From Tribonema minus (Eukaryota; Sar; Xanthophyceae; Tribonematales; Tribonemataceae): a stretch of 64,000 nucleotides of DNA. The first letter of the stretch is position 1. Each line of letters opens with the position of its first letter. This document shows, in pieces, positions 1-11,635 of the stretch. Under the pieces are notes generated by a model. The model did not search any database and had not been told where the DNA came from. It saw nothing but the letters and a program-made list of their open reading frames with translations. A program made the position numbers and the translations under genes. Location of the stretch: contig JAFCMP010000023.1 of assembly GCA_017506865.1 (NCBI GenBank), forward strand, positions 372,001-436,000, given 5' to 3'.

Positions 1-2545
1 TGGAGCTCGCTGCGCAGCGAGGCGGCGGCAGCGGCGGCGGCGGCGCGCACGGGGGTGCGCAGGTGGAGGTTGAGGCGGCGCCGGCGGGGGGGCAGCAGCG
101 GCGGTGCGGGTGCGCGCAGCGGCGGCAGGGGGGCGGTGACGCGGCGGCACTCGAGGAGCGCTGCCATGGGGGGCATGACTCAGGGCAGGTGAGAACGTAC
201 TTCAATCTTGAAGTGCATGCAGTCGGCGATTTGGGCGCGCTCAAAACGGCGGGCACCATCGCGTGTCGCGCGCGCGTCGTTTCACTGATTTGTCTTGCCG
301 GCGCTGCGTCATCGTGCGTCGTGCTCTGTGCCCCGGTCATTGTGCGATACTGAGCACTGCTTCTGCGCGTCAGTTGCGCGCAGCAGCGCTCGTGCCCATG
401 AATGCGTGCGCGCATGGGCGGCGCGTGACGCTGTGCAGCGCTGAGCACTGTGTCTGTTCTGTGACCGCAGCAGCAGCAGCAGCACCAGCACGGCGGCAGC
501 GGCGCGCGCCCGGACTACAACCAGCTGCTGCTGAAGGCGCTGCGCCTGCGCGACAAGTGCAAGGCGGCGTCCAAGGCGCGCCACGACCTGCGCCGCAGGC
601 TGGCCGCCGAGAAGGAGAACAGGTATGTAGGTACATGTGGCTTTGCATACTTGCCTTGGCGAACGCGCACTAGGGGGCATCACACCCGCGAGTGTACCGA
701 ACAGGCTTTGTATGGGCTGGCCATGCTACACCGTGACTCACGTGAGATAAGTGCGATGCAGCCTTGGCTAACGTCTTTGAGGGGTGCGCAGAGCTTTTGT
801 TCGGTTCTCTAGGTCTGTTGTCGCTTTGAAGGTACTAGGCACGCTCCCTTGTGCATCGTCTGGAAGTGGAGCCTGCAGCGCATGTTTGTGTCGCAGTGGC
901 GCACGGCAGCATCAGTGCCACTGGCATCTGCCCATGACTGCAGCTGACCTTGTCACATACCTACCTTATACTGCGCCTGAGACATGATGCAGCGATGCCT
1001 GACTTTTGCATCGCCTTCGATCATGATCCCCAATGCATTGAGTTGTGCGCCAGCTGGGGTGCGCGAGCACAACACAGCAGCGCTCAGCCACGAGCGGCAC
1101 AGCCGCCCTCAAGCCGGGCTGCGCACTTGTTTCGCGCTGCGGTGCGCGGCGCGCGCTGCTCAGCACTCATGTCCGTTCGTCACCACCAGCACCGCCCTCA
1201 ACCGTCAGTCCCACAAGCTCATACACCCATCATATCAACAAGCACACTCACGCACTGCGGCGGCGGCGGCGCACTCGCATACGCACGTGCAGCGCTCAAG
1301 CGCGCGACGACGGCGCCCGCGCGCGCGACGACGGCGCCCGCGCGCGCGACGCTGCGAGGCGCGCCGCCGCCGCCGCGCGCCGCGCCGAGGCGCGCCGTGC
1401 GCAGGAGGCGGCAGCGGCGAAGGCCACCGCGGACGCGCTGCGCGCAGAGCTGCGGCGGCGCCATGAGCAGTCGCTGGCGCTGGCTGCGCGCATGCGCTCG
1501 CTGCAGCTGATGGGGCAGTCGGCGCTGGCGGCGACTGTGGCGGCGCCGCCAGTGCCGCCGCTGCCGGTGCCGCGGCCGCCGCTGCAGGTGACGAGCCCGC
1601 GGCGACGGGTCAGGTGCGTGCGCTTGAGCGGCGCGGCCGCCGCTGCTGCGCTGTACGCGTGTGCGCTTCTGCGGCGCAAGTGACGTGGTGCTCTGCAGCT
1701 GCACGGGTCGCGATACAAACCTGTACTTCAATGATGCTTTGGCAGATGCTGCCAGGTTCCTGCTGTTGAGCCAATGCCTTCAGCTCCCGAATTGGTGGGC
1801 TGCTGCGCGCTTGTCCTGCTGCGCCGGTGGACCTGCAATGCGCGCACGAGGAGCGTATCTGAGGTGTTCCGGAGTTGGCTCACTCCGTCCTGCAAGCCGT
1901 CCTGCTGCTTTGGCATGATCAGAACACAGAGCTGACTGCCGCACAGACTTGCTTTGCTTCCCTTCTGTTTGCAGCATAGCTCCTGCCTGACAGAGTCTGA
2001 CTCAGGTTTCATCTGCTGTGGTCTGTGTTTACAGCCGAGCCTACAGCCTGTCGAAATCACACCCATGAGCCAGCAATGTGCGTATTGCAGTGTGCGCGTC
2101 ATCCCCACCACCATCTCTGAAAGCGTCATGCATCGGTCCCGCACACTCTTCTGTGTGCAGCGTCCGAGCGGACGCCTCCGCCGCGGCGCGCACGGAGCCG
2201 GCGACGTCGAGTCAGCAGCAGCTGCAGCGCGACAAGGCGGCGCTCGTCAAGCAGGTGGCGGCGCTGCGTGCGCAGCTCATGGCGCAATCGCGAATGTCTT
2301 TTGCGGCGTCGGAGCTGTCCGCGCTGAGCGAGGGCGTCGAGGCATCGCTGCTGCTGTCGCCGCGCCGCGGCAGCAGCGGCGGCAGCAGCAGCGCCGGCGG
2401 CGACGCTGCGCGACGTGCCGCGGACGAGAGCTACGAGTTTGAAGGCGGCGGCGGCAGTGGCGTGTATGGTTTTCGGGCTGCGGCGGGGGGTGGCGGTGAT
2501 GGTGGGGGGGGGTCGCGTGACACGACCCCCCGGCAGCGCAGCTAG
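1..2545 (+). CDS. Coiled-coil protein, 3' exons only (start lies left of the window)
   Basis: Four exons can be joined: 1-188 (already open at the window edge), 471-622, 1293-1613 and 2161-2545, with GT-AG borders and compatible phases; the stop is at 2543-2545. The readable part is about 347 residues. It has a Gly/Gln-rich stretch, then helical segments rich in Arg, Ala, Glu and Lys (for example KALRLRDKCKAASKARHDL in exon 2 and the A/R/E-rich exon 3), a short Pro-rich linker, another heptad-like helix starting QQQLQRDKAALVKQ, and a Ser/Gly-rich tail. Exon 3 carries an 18-bp in-frame repeat (ARDDGA units, 1304-1350). No enzymatic domain is visible and I do not recognise the family. A structural or scaffold role is only a guess from the coiled coil. 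The exon model is more certain than the function. Confidence 0.55.
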
Positions 2546-3162
2546 CGCGCTGCGTCGCTGATACAAGGCTGCAGCGCTATGTCGTGTGGCGGAAGAGGTG
2601 GCGGGACTTGTCGGTGGCAGTTGGATGGCAGTGCGGGAGGGGGGGATCACGGACGGGGCCATGTTCTGAGGCTGTAACAAGCGGTAGTATGGTGGATGTC
2701 AGGCAGGCGTAAGCTACTTACCTAGCGTGCCTGCCTTGTCGCAAGTGCTAGCAACGCGTAATGTAGGCCGTCAGCTGGGGCGCTCGTGGTCATTGCATTG
2801 CGTGCATCAGCTTAAAGTCTCATGTGGTGCTGGCTGCTCATGACACCTCTGCCTTGGCAGGTGTTCTGGCTTGTCATGGAACTGATGGCAAACAATGCAG
2901 TTCAAAACATCAGCATCAATGCCCTCTATCCGTGATCGTTTTGTTTTAGTGCCTTTGTTGAATGCCTGAGCATGCCTGCCGTAATTCCTTGAGTGCTGCA
3001 CTGCATTGTTCATCATATATACATGTGAGAAACACTATCACCGATCAACTCTCGTCAGTCAAGTCACTTTTTTTTTCACCGCATGGCGAGTCACCTCGTT
3101 TGAGAAGCCTGTGCAGAGATTGATTGTTTCTGCTGCGATCCCAGCTGCCCGGACCGGACATC
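2546..3162. other. Spacer between two + strand genes
   Basis: This interval holds the 3' flank of the first coiled-coil gene and the promoter of the next. Base composition is much less GC-rich than in the exons. I see a T-run near 3068-3077 but no convincing gene, RNA gene or repeat. Confidence 0.5.
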
Positions 3163-4297
3163 ATGGCGGCCGCACAGAGAGAACGCATGAACGAAAGGTA
3201 ATTAGTCCTGCCGTGCTTACTTGCACACCCTTGTGCCAGTCACAGCACTCAACTCGCCCTCCGACGATCTTCGCAGGTTTGCCAAGGCCCTGAATGTCGG
3301 CGCGGCGCGAGCCTCTCCAGCTGTCGGGGCAGCGGCAGCAGCAGCAGTGGCAGCGGCGACAAACTTCGAATATGACTTTGCTCGCAGCCTGCCGACGATG
3401 CCACGATCCACGGTGGCGCGCACCGGCAGCGGCGGAGCCAAGCGGAAGGCTGCTGCCGCCTCTCCTGAGGGCAGCGAGGACGAAGCTGATGTCCGCGATC
3501 TGCTGGTGAAGATGGCGGAGATGAGAGAGCAGAGCAACACCAAGAAGTTCAAAAAGAGCATTGAAGGTACATACATAGCGGACGCACAGCCCCAGTTGAA
3601 AGTGCAGCTTGTGCCCTGGCGATTGCACGGATCGGCCGGGTTTGAAGGCTTTGAGTTGAAGATCAGCTGATTTGGCCCGGACGTTCGCCCTGCCTCGCGC
3701 ATTTTGGCAAATCGTTATCTTGACGACTATTTTCTGACCTGCACTTGTTGGGCGTTGCCCACATGCATCACACCGCAAGAGACAGGGCAATGCTTTTCTT
3801 GGGGTTTGCTTTCCTTCCGCACTCAAACGACACAGCTCTTGGCAGGGCGACTGTGCGTGTTGACGCCAGCGCTCCGTTGAAGTTGTACTGCAACCTCTAA
3901 TACTTGTTGACGGTGTCGTCCAGCTCTTAGCAGATGACGCAGAGCAGCGCGGCGACGTAATGCATTCGCTTTCGCCAAGGTGTTCAAGGGCGATGCGTTG
4001 CGCTCAGCATCTGCTACACCGTCTTCAAAGCCGTGTGCATTCGCATCCCAAATGCGGACAGCTCTGATTCGCCTCCCCCCACCGCTATGTTGAGCCCACA
4101 AAATTTGCGTGCATGGCTAACACGCGTGCTTGCGGCGGCAGCGACGCACCTGCCTCGCGTGAGCACGCCGCATGCGCCACAGCAGCGGCCGCCATGCCTA
4201 CGACACCGTCATTTGCGCAGCGAGAGCAGCAGCGCCGCATCATCACAAACATACGTTTGCCGCTGCCGTTGCGCCTGACTTGACCGCCGCCGCCGCC

Positions 4298-4345
<48 letters not shown>

Positions 4346-5382
4346 CGCAGCGAAAGCGGCGCAGCTGCACAGCGCGACGCGGCGCGCCGCCGCCGTGGAC
4401 GTCAAGGCGGCGCACGTCAGCATCGCTCAGGACTACAAGGAGCTGCAGGCGGAGCTGGGTGCGCGCAAGGCGGAGATGGCGGCGGCGCTGCGCGAGCTGC
4501 TGGAGGTCGGCGAGCGGCACCGCAATGCGTGGTCGCGCAAGCGCGAGGAGGTCAAGGTGAGCGCGCGGTGCTGCGCAGAGGTGGAGGTGGAGGGTGCGCG
4601 CGGCAGGGACGGCGCTGTTGCGGGCGCGGCTAACAGCGAGGACGTATGCATTGATTGGGGTGTATTTGCCAAATCTCGTGTGTGCTTCGTCGCGGGTCTT
4701 CGCGCGGAGGTTGCGCGCGGCGGGGGGACGGCGTGGTTGCGGGCGCGGCTGCGCACAGGACGTATGCATTGATTGGGGTGTGTTGTGTCGTGTCTTGTGG
4801 GCGCTTCAGAGCACAGCAGGCAGGAGCGCCGCGACGCATCAGCTCTCCTCAACAATGCATGTGACCGATCAGGACAATCGAACCGGTATTCATTGCCCTT
4901 TTCTGCAGTCGAGATGCCTCCGAAGCATGTGCACCGCGTCACATAGTATCTGAGCGTCGCTGCTGCTGCACCCCGCGCGACAGGGCGCGCTGGCGGAGAT
5001 TGAGGGCGCGGTGACGGAGCTGGGCACTTTGGAGGTGCTGTACAGCGAGCAGTCTGCCATCGCCGCAAAGCACATCAAGGACCAGTTTGCCGCCAAGATT
5101 GAGGAAGTTGAGCTGATCGTCAAGGTGGGTGTATGGCAAGGCATATGTATGCTGATTGTGATTGCTGTACTATGTAGTGAATGCCAGCGCTCAAGGCGGT
5201 TCGGGCATTTGCAGTTGGACAAGTCAGCGAGCACACTTGCTGCTTTGCAGCACATGCATGTGTTCATCCTTCATGGTAAAGCTTACTTACAAGGTTGTGC
5301 TTGCGTGCGTTCACCGCAGGACATCAACGCGGAGATGCCCGCCAGCACTGGCCTCTACGGCCAGCTGGCGAGCATCTGCTGA
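3163..5382 (+). CDS. Unrecognised coiled-coil protein, 244 aa, five exons
   Basis: Exons 3163-3197, 3277-3566, 4351-4556, 4984-5124 and 5320-5382 join in frame to a 244-residue protein. The start MAAAQRERMNER was chosen because the first ATG leads straight into a short exon with a good donor. Residues 1-75 are low-complexity (Ala-rich, then Ser/Thr). A basic-acidic patch follows, with a KRKAAAASPEGSEDEAD segment that could be a nuclear signal and phosphosite cluster (inference). From about residue 85 nearly to the end the sequence is a long amphipathic helix (DYKELQAELGARKAEM, EIEGAVTELGTLEVL), ending DINAEMPASTGLYGQL. No known domain is recognised. The length, basic N-terminus and single long coil are reminiscent of kinetochore, spindle or meiotic scaffold subunits, but nothing in the sequence proves this. 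Confidence 0.7.
4605..4785 (+). repeat. Intronic tandem duplication, about 55 bp, two diverged copies
   Basis: Within intron 3 of the 244-aa coiled-coil gene, the segment ending in GACGTATGCATTGATTGGGG (copy 1 about 4609-4667) recurs at about 4728-4781. The copies share the GC-rich left half (gttgcgggcgcggct) and the identical right half, and are about 118 bp apart. This fits the wider pattern of short local duplications in introns here. Confidence 0.75.
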
Positions 5383-7331
5383 GCATCGCACAAAGCCCAT
5401 GTGCGCCATGGCGTACCTCCCGCAGCAGCGCCGCATGGCGCACGGGGGGGGGGAGGGGGGGGCTGCAGAGCCAGCACCACACGCATGCTGCCTTGTGGCG
5501 CGGAACGAGACGGGATCGTGCTGGATGAGCGTTGCTGCAAAGGGGGCAGTGCTCAGACAACTGCACGCAGACGGCGGCCCCCTGTTGAGTGTGCGCATGC
5601 GCTGCGTGAAGGTGGCAGGCATATTTGTCACGGGGGCGGGCAAGCGAGAGTAGTTTGTGCATTGGGGAGCGAGGCGCCTGCCGCAGCGGTGCAGTTGCCG
5701 AGATCGGCGAAGGGGCCGATGTACATGTCAAAATGGTGCTGGACTGGATGGTACTGCGCATTTTACTTTGCATTTGGGACAGAGAGTGCACCAGGGGGCC
5801 CATGATGAACAAATACCACGCACTGCATGGACGATGATCAGGATGCGCCGGTCTTGCCTCACTGCGTGCCACAATGTAATGGCGTGCAGACATCATACAG
5901 GTGTGACGCCAGCACTGCCGCGCAATACGCCTCAACGCTGCTGCAGGTTGCCGCTGCCACAAGCGTGCGTGCTCTGCATTTGAGCCATGATGCTGTGCAC
6001 AACAGCCTCCCATTCGGTCACACCAGTGGCTTTGTGTTTCTGCCGCCAGGCCACAGCACGAGTATGCAACATAAATGTTTACATTTGCCTGTTGAGGTGC
6101 ATGACATACGCCTTGGCAGGTGCAGACAGCGTCTGACACCCCGCCATCATCACACGCGTCTGCAAGCAACAGCCCCGCATGCAGCATGCGGCAGAGAAGA
6201 CGCAACCATCACAAGAAAGACAGCGCAGCGAGAGGACAGGAAGGTCTGGTGCTGTTACACTCGAGAGGGTTGCTCGCAAAATTGCGACTGCACCCCTGGG
6301 GGGCCGAGTGCCGCGCGCGCCGCTGCGCCGCTGCAGATCAGGCGCCGCGGCGCTCGCAACAACAACGCGCCGGTCTGCCGTAACAAAACTGCGGCAGCGC
6401 GCGCGGCACCCCCCGCAGGCGGAGCCGCCGCTGGTTTATGCACCCTTGACAACTGCAAATCTGGCCGGGGAGAACGAGTGGACGAGCGAGAGAGAAAACC
6501 AGCAGTATACTAGTGGTACTGATGGCAGGCGGCGGTGACGATGGGGAGCAGCGCGCCGGCACAGCTGCGAGGGTGTTGCTGCACCCCCCTTCCTGCCCCC
6601 CCCTCCGCCCCCCCGCCCCCATCAAAGACGCGCAACAACGTGGGTGGTGGTGGTTTTTCTCCGTCTCTTGTTCTGTTGTTGAGCGCCGGCGCTCTTGTTT
6701 TGCGCGCCCTGCACCACAATGCGTGCGCGCGCGCCACATTGCGACGAGCCCAAAGGTGTCCAAAACGGGCTGCCGCCGCCGGCGTGCGCAGTGTCTCATG
6801 CACAGATGGTAGTACATGCACAATATACGTACCCATACCCCCCCTCCCTCCCTGCAGCACACTCTCCCCAACCCCATCCTTCTCCTGTCCCAACGATCCC
6901 CCGCCCCTGCCCCCGCCCCCGCCCCCCTCGCGCGTTTAGTGTACCTCTACGGGGAAAGTGATATGAGGAGCTTCCGCCGCTGCTGCTCCTACAGTCGTGC
7001 CCTCCCTTCCCCCCTCCACCCCCACCCCCCCACCCCTTCTCGAACACACGCCGTCGCCGACAGCAGCGCAATTCGCGCCGCGACACAGCACCACCCTCCC
7101 GTTCAGTGGCCGCGTGCTCGCACTCCAGATCTGCCACGCCTCGCACACGTGGGCGAGATCAGGCACGCGTTGCGGCCGCCCGGCGCTCTCTGCATCTGCC
7201 GTGCAGAGCGCTGCCACAGGCGCTGCCACAGGCCACGCGACGCCCAGCCGCACCTGCCGTGCAGAGCAAGCGCGCCGCTGCCGCTGCCGCCGCCGCCGCT
7301 GCCGCCGCCGCCGTTGCCGCCGCTGCCCTCC
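5383..7331. other. Convergent intergenic region with a long pyrimidine-rich tract
   Basis: This spacer separates the 3' ends of the coiled-coil gene (+) and the PSP1 gene (-). It contains G-runs at 5447-5462 and a long C-rich tract from about 6837 to 7040, broken only by short interruptions. On the minus strand, which is the sense strand of the PSP1 3' flank, that tract is G-rich enough to suggest G-quadruplexes. The open frames seen here are GC-driven and show no recognisable protein. Confidence 0.5.
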
Positions 7332-9720
7332 TCACTGCATCTGCTGTGCAGCGTCGCCGCCGTCCGCCTGCATGCCCGCATGCAGCGGCGGCGCCGCCCC
7401 TGCCTCCATGGGCGGCGCCATGCCCGCCGCCGCTGCCGCCGCCGCAGCCGCCGCGCCGTCGTACAGCTGCGCCTGCTGCTGCAGCAGGTGCGCGTCTGGC
7501 GGCGGCAGCCCCTCTGCCGCTGCTGCGCCGAGCGACGGCGGCGACAGCGGCGGCACGCCGAGCGCGTTGCCGTGGATCCCCGTGCCGGGCATGGGCATGG
7601 GCATGTGGCCGGGGTCCACCTGCTGCATCCTGCGCTCATTGGGGGGTGCGCAAGGGGGGGGGGGGGGGGGGGGCGCAGGGGGGTCAGCATCAGCGGGCTT
7701 GTTGAAGTACTGGTGCAACTTGAAGTATGCAGCGATGGCGAGCTGCCTCACTGTTCCGCCGTGAGTCTCTCACACTACTGGGCACTTGACGCCAAACGGA
7801 GTCATGGGCCGCAAGCCGCATGGTGATAGCGCTCTATGCATGCAGGACGCAGCGAGGAGATGCTGTCGCACAAGCCAGAGACTGCCGCGCTGAGGGCGAT
7901 TGCCGCATTCATTTGTTGCACCAGGCATGCTGCGTGAGTCACATGGGCGGCAGATTGTGCGGGCTGCAAGCGACCTGAGTCGCGGTGTGCGTATGCACAG
8001 AGGCATGTGGAACGTCCGCGGTCACTACAGTACGCGTCACACAACTCGATGCCAGAGCAGAGAGGCCATGCACTTACTTGTACCAAGAGAGAGGGAGCTC
8101 TATTCGTGCCCCTAGTACCTGCCGTGCACATGTCCACGAGGGCACAGACAGGTCATTGCACTACAGGTAGCAAGGGTAATGCGACTCTACCCCCGCCAAA
8201 GCAGACTACATGAAGCGAGAGAGAGCAATCGTCTAGCCCTATCAGAGCACCCACCATATGCGCGTCTTGTAGAGCGCAAACAGGTCGCGCACGAGCTCCC
8301 TGAAGTCGATGCGGCCGTCCGCCTGGAAGTAGAAGGTGAGCTTGTGCCTGTCGTACTGGAACTCGGCGTCAATGACCTCCATGGGCAGGTTGCGCTGCAG
8401 CGCCTTGGCGCGGCACACCAGCAGCACGCGCTCCTCGTCCGACATTTTCTCCTGCGAACGGCGCGCGCGCGTGCGAGGTGCGAGAGGGGCGGCGATCAGG
8501 TACTACGTCTGGTGCCATAAGTCATTTACCAAGATGGCATGCGCTCCGCTCATTTCACGTTTGATCAGCGCGCACGCAGCGGCAGAGGAGACGATGTGCC
8601 ATGGTACACCGCGAGTGCATCCATGGCAAGACAGTGATCGGCCAGCGGCGGCAGCGCGCTGCTCGCAGCTTCGCCTCTTCATGCACCACACGCGCGCAGC
8701 TGCGACATGTACACACACAGGCACACACAAAGTCCCACCCACACCCACCCACCCACCCACCCACACTGATTATAGACACACACAAACACACGCAGGCAGG
8801 CACCGCAGCGCGCGGCGCGCGCACCTTGAGCAGCGCAATCTCATCGTCGCTCGCGCCGCGCAGGATGCGCTCGCGCTCGCACTGGCCGAGCGCGCCGCCG
8901 CCGCCGCGCTGCCGGTGCCCCGCGGTCGGCGGCTTGGGCGCGACGCCCGCGTCCGGCAGCGGCGCGATGGCGACGATGACGCCGAGGTCCTCCCCCCTGT
9001 CGGCCTCCACCTTGACGTAGTCGCCGATGGTGAGCGAGCGCTCGCACGCGCGCGCGAGGAGGAACGTGCGCGCGCCGCGCTTGAACTGCACCGTGTACAT
9101 GTTGCCGTCGCCGGGGTCCTCCATGATGTCGTACATGCCGCCGCCGCCGCCGCCGCGCCGCCCACCGTCCATCGCCATGGCGCCGCCGTAGCCGCCGCGG
9201 CCGTCGTCATAGCCCCCGCGCCGCGGGTCGTAGTTGGGGTACGCGCCGGGGAACCCCCCCGCACCCCCCCCGCCGCCCGCGCCCCCCCTGTGCAGCCCCT
9301 GCTGCTGCTGCGCCTGCGCCGCCGCGGCGAGGTTCGCCATGTCGAGCATGCTGAGGCCGTTCATGTTGAGGCCGGGCATGTAGCCGCCGGGGAGGCGCAT
9401 GCCCATCGCCGCCGCCGCCGCCATTGACTGGTTCAGCAGCATGGCGTTGTACAGCGCGACGGGGTCCTGCGCGTAGAGCGCTGCCATGTGGTCGGCGCTG
9501 CCGCCCCCCAGGTCCATGCCCCCCGCGCCGCCGCCGCCGCCCATCGCCATGGGCGCGCCGCCGTAGCGCACCATGTCGTCGGGCATGCCGTACGGCGACA
9601 TGGGGCGCCCCTGCATGAGGTGCTGCTGCTGCTGCTGCGACTGGTGGCGCTGCTGCGGGTGGTGGTGGTGGTGGTGGTGCGGCGCCGACTGGTGATGCGC
9701 AGACGCGTGCGTGTGCCGCC

Positions 9721-9751
<31 letters not shown>

Positions 9752-11635
9752 GCGGTGGGCCTGCTGCGGATGCTGGTGGTGCTGCTGCTGCTGCGGGTAA
9801 TGCTGTGGCTGCTGCGGTGGCGGCGGCGCCATGTGGTGCGCTGCAGCCATCGTGCTGGCGCTGCCACCGTTGCCGCCGCCCCCGCCGCCAGCAGGTTCCC
9901 CTCCGTCTGCGCCGTACTCGTACTCGTAGCCTGCGCTGCTGGCGCCCAGCCCCTGTGAAGACAGCGAGGCGGAGGCGGCAAACGAAGGGTGCCGCGGCAT
10001 TCCCGACATTCCCGACGACGGCGGAGACGCCACCGCCTGCGCCTGCTGCTGCTGCTGCTGCGCCGCTGCCTGCTGCTGATGCTGCACCGCGTAGCTGGCG
10101 GAGGACAGGTTCGAGAGCGAAGCGGAGCCCGCCATCCGTCGAGCGCTGCCGCCGTGCGCGTGCTCGCGCGCGAGCTCATCGAGGGACACAGTGGACCCCC
10201 CGACCTTGCCCCCCATCGCCAGCCCCGCGACCAGGGGGCTGCCGATAGGCGTGTGCAAAGGGCTGCGCGAGAGCTGCGAGGGAAGGCGCTGCTGCTGCTG
10301 CTGCTGCTGCGCCGCCGCCGCCTGCTGCTGCTGCTGGTGCCGCAACGCCGCGGCGCTGCTGCCGCCGCCGAGGCTCATCATGCGGTCAAACGACGCGACC
10401 AGGTCCGTGTCGCTGCGGTTGTACACGAGCGATGAGCGCGGCGCGCGCAGGTGCGGCAGCTGCTCGCGCGCGCTCATCTCGCGCTCGCGCTGCTGCTGCT
10501 GCTGCTGCTGGTGCTCCTCCCGCGCCGCCGCCTGCGCCTGCAGCAGCGCCGCCGCCGCGGCCTGGTGCTGCGTCGGCAGGTGGTGCCGCGGCGAGCCCAC
10601 CTGCTGCCGCAGCGCTGCCGCCGCCGCGTGATGCTGCGCCAGCGACGCCGCCCACCCCTTCTCGTGCAGGTTGCCGAGCGCGCCAAAGGCGTAGTCGCCT
10701 GCGCCGCCGTCGCCGTCGCCGCCGCCGCCGCCGATGAGTCCGCCCAGATTGCCCGTGGACGCGGGGTACACGGAGCTCACGCCGCCGTCCTGGTTGAGGC
10801 GGTAGCGCAGCTGCTGCCGCTGCGGCTGCTGCTCGTGCGCCTCCGACTGCCAGCCCTCACGCAGCGTGTGCAGGTCGCGTTCGCCGCCGCCGCCGCCAGC
10901 GCGTTCGCCGCTGCCGCCGCTGCCGATGGAGTCCGTGAACAGGCTCGTGTCGCCCTCCGACTGGAAGTTGTGCACGCTCATGGAGCGCAGGCCCATATTC
11001 GCGCTGCCGCTGCCGCCGCCGCCGCCGCCGCGCCCCGCGTCTGACGCGTCCCTCAGCATGCCGCTTGCGCCGCTGCCGCTGCCGCCGGCGCGGCTCAGGT
11101 TGGTCATGGACTGCGCGCGCGATCCCATGCCCGCAGCGTCAGACAGCAGGTAGCTGCTGCCGCCGCCGCCGTAGTCACCGCTATTGGCGTTTGAGAAAGA
11201 GGGCCCCCTGCTGCGTGGATGCTGTTCGCTGCCGGGGCGGCCCATGAGACCCATTAAGTGAAGGTCCGCTGATGACGCGCTGCGGACCGCGTCGTCGCCG
11301 GGCCCACCACTGCCGCCGGCGTGGTACTGCGAGCCGCGGGGGTCCTGCTGCGGCGGCGAGCGGCTGTTGTGCTGGTGCTGCGCGTATGCAGAGCTGTGCT
11401 GCTGCTGCATATCACCGTCACGAGGGTCGTAAACCTGATGATGACTGGACATCCCAGCATTGGATCCTTGCCTGCGCCGCTGTTGCTGCTGCTGCTGCTG
11501 CTGCTGCACCTGGCCACCTCCACTGCTGGCGTCAAAATAGTTACTGCTGTAGCCCCACTGAGAGCCACTGCCACCGCTACCTAATCCGCTCCCCCCATTT
11601 CCTTGATCCTCCGAGGTCATTTCGTGTTGGGTCAT
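7332..11635 (-). CDS. Large low-complexity protein with C-terminal PSP1 domain (1140 aa)
   Basis: Exons (minus strand) 11635-8825, 8451-8255 and 7746-7332 sum to 3423 nt, an exact multiple of three. The first ~830 residues are disordered: Gly/Ser/Gln-rich, with repeated poly-Gln, poly-His and Ala runs encoded by CAG/GCN repeats. From about residue 850 the sequence matches the PSP1 C-terminal domain family (known from yeast Psp1, bacterial YaaT and kinetoplastid RNA-binding proteins): MYTVQFKRGARTFLL, SLTIGDYVKVEADRGEDLG, then DAEFQYDRHKLTFYFQADG and IDFRELVRDLFALYKTRIW. A Pro/Met/Ala-rich tail follows; eight or so prolines come from a 20-nt C run in the sense strand. PSP1 proteins in other lineages bind RNA or mRNA-associated complexes; a role in mRNA control or granules is inferred. 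The N-terminal start is the first ATG in a long open exon, and stops lie upstream. Confidence 0.9.
9610..11515 (-). repeat. CAG/CAC/GGC codon-repeat clusters inside the PSP1 gene
   Basis: Short CAG and related triplet runs, seen as CTG on the + strand, recur at about 9622-9640, 9660-9680 (poly-His), 10045-10065, 10288-10340, 10490-10515 and 11481-11508. They encode poly-Gln, poly-His and poly-Gly. All keep the reading frame, so they look tolerated as disordered protein rather than being decay. Confidence 0.85.

Noticed and set aside
6816..7826. 336-codon + strand frame in the convergent spacer
   Set aside because: It is Pro/Arg/His low complexity created by C-rich DNA and runs antisense over the last PSP1 exon.
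8336..9427. Long + strand open frame (363 codons) over the PSP1 gene
   Set aside because: It is antisense to the PSP1 domain exons. Its Arg/Ala/His-rich translation has no family motif and is expected from GC-rich codons read on the other strand.
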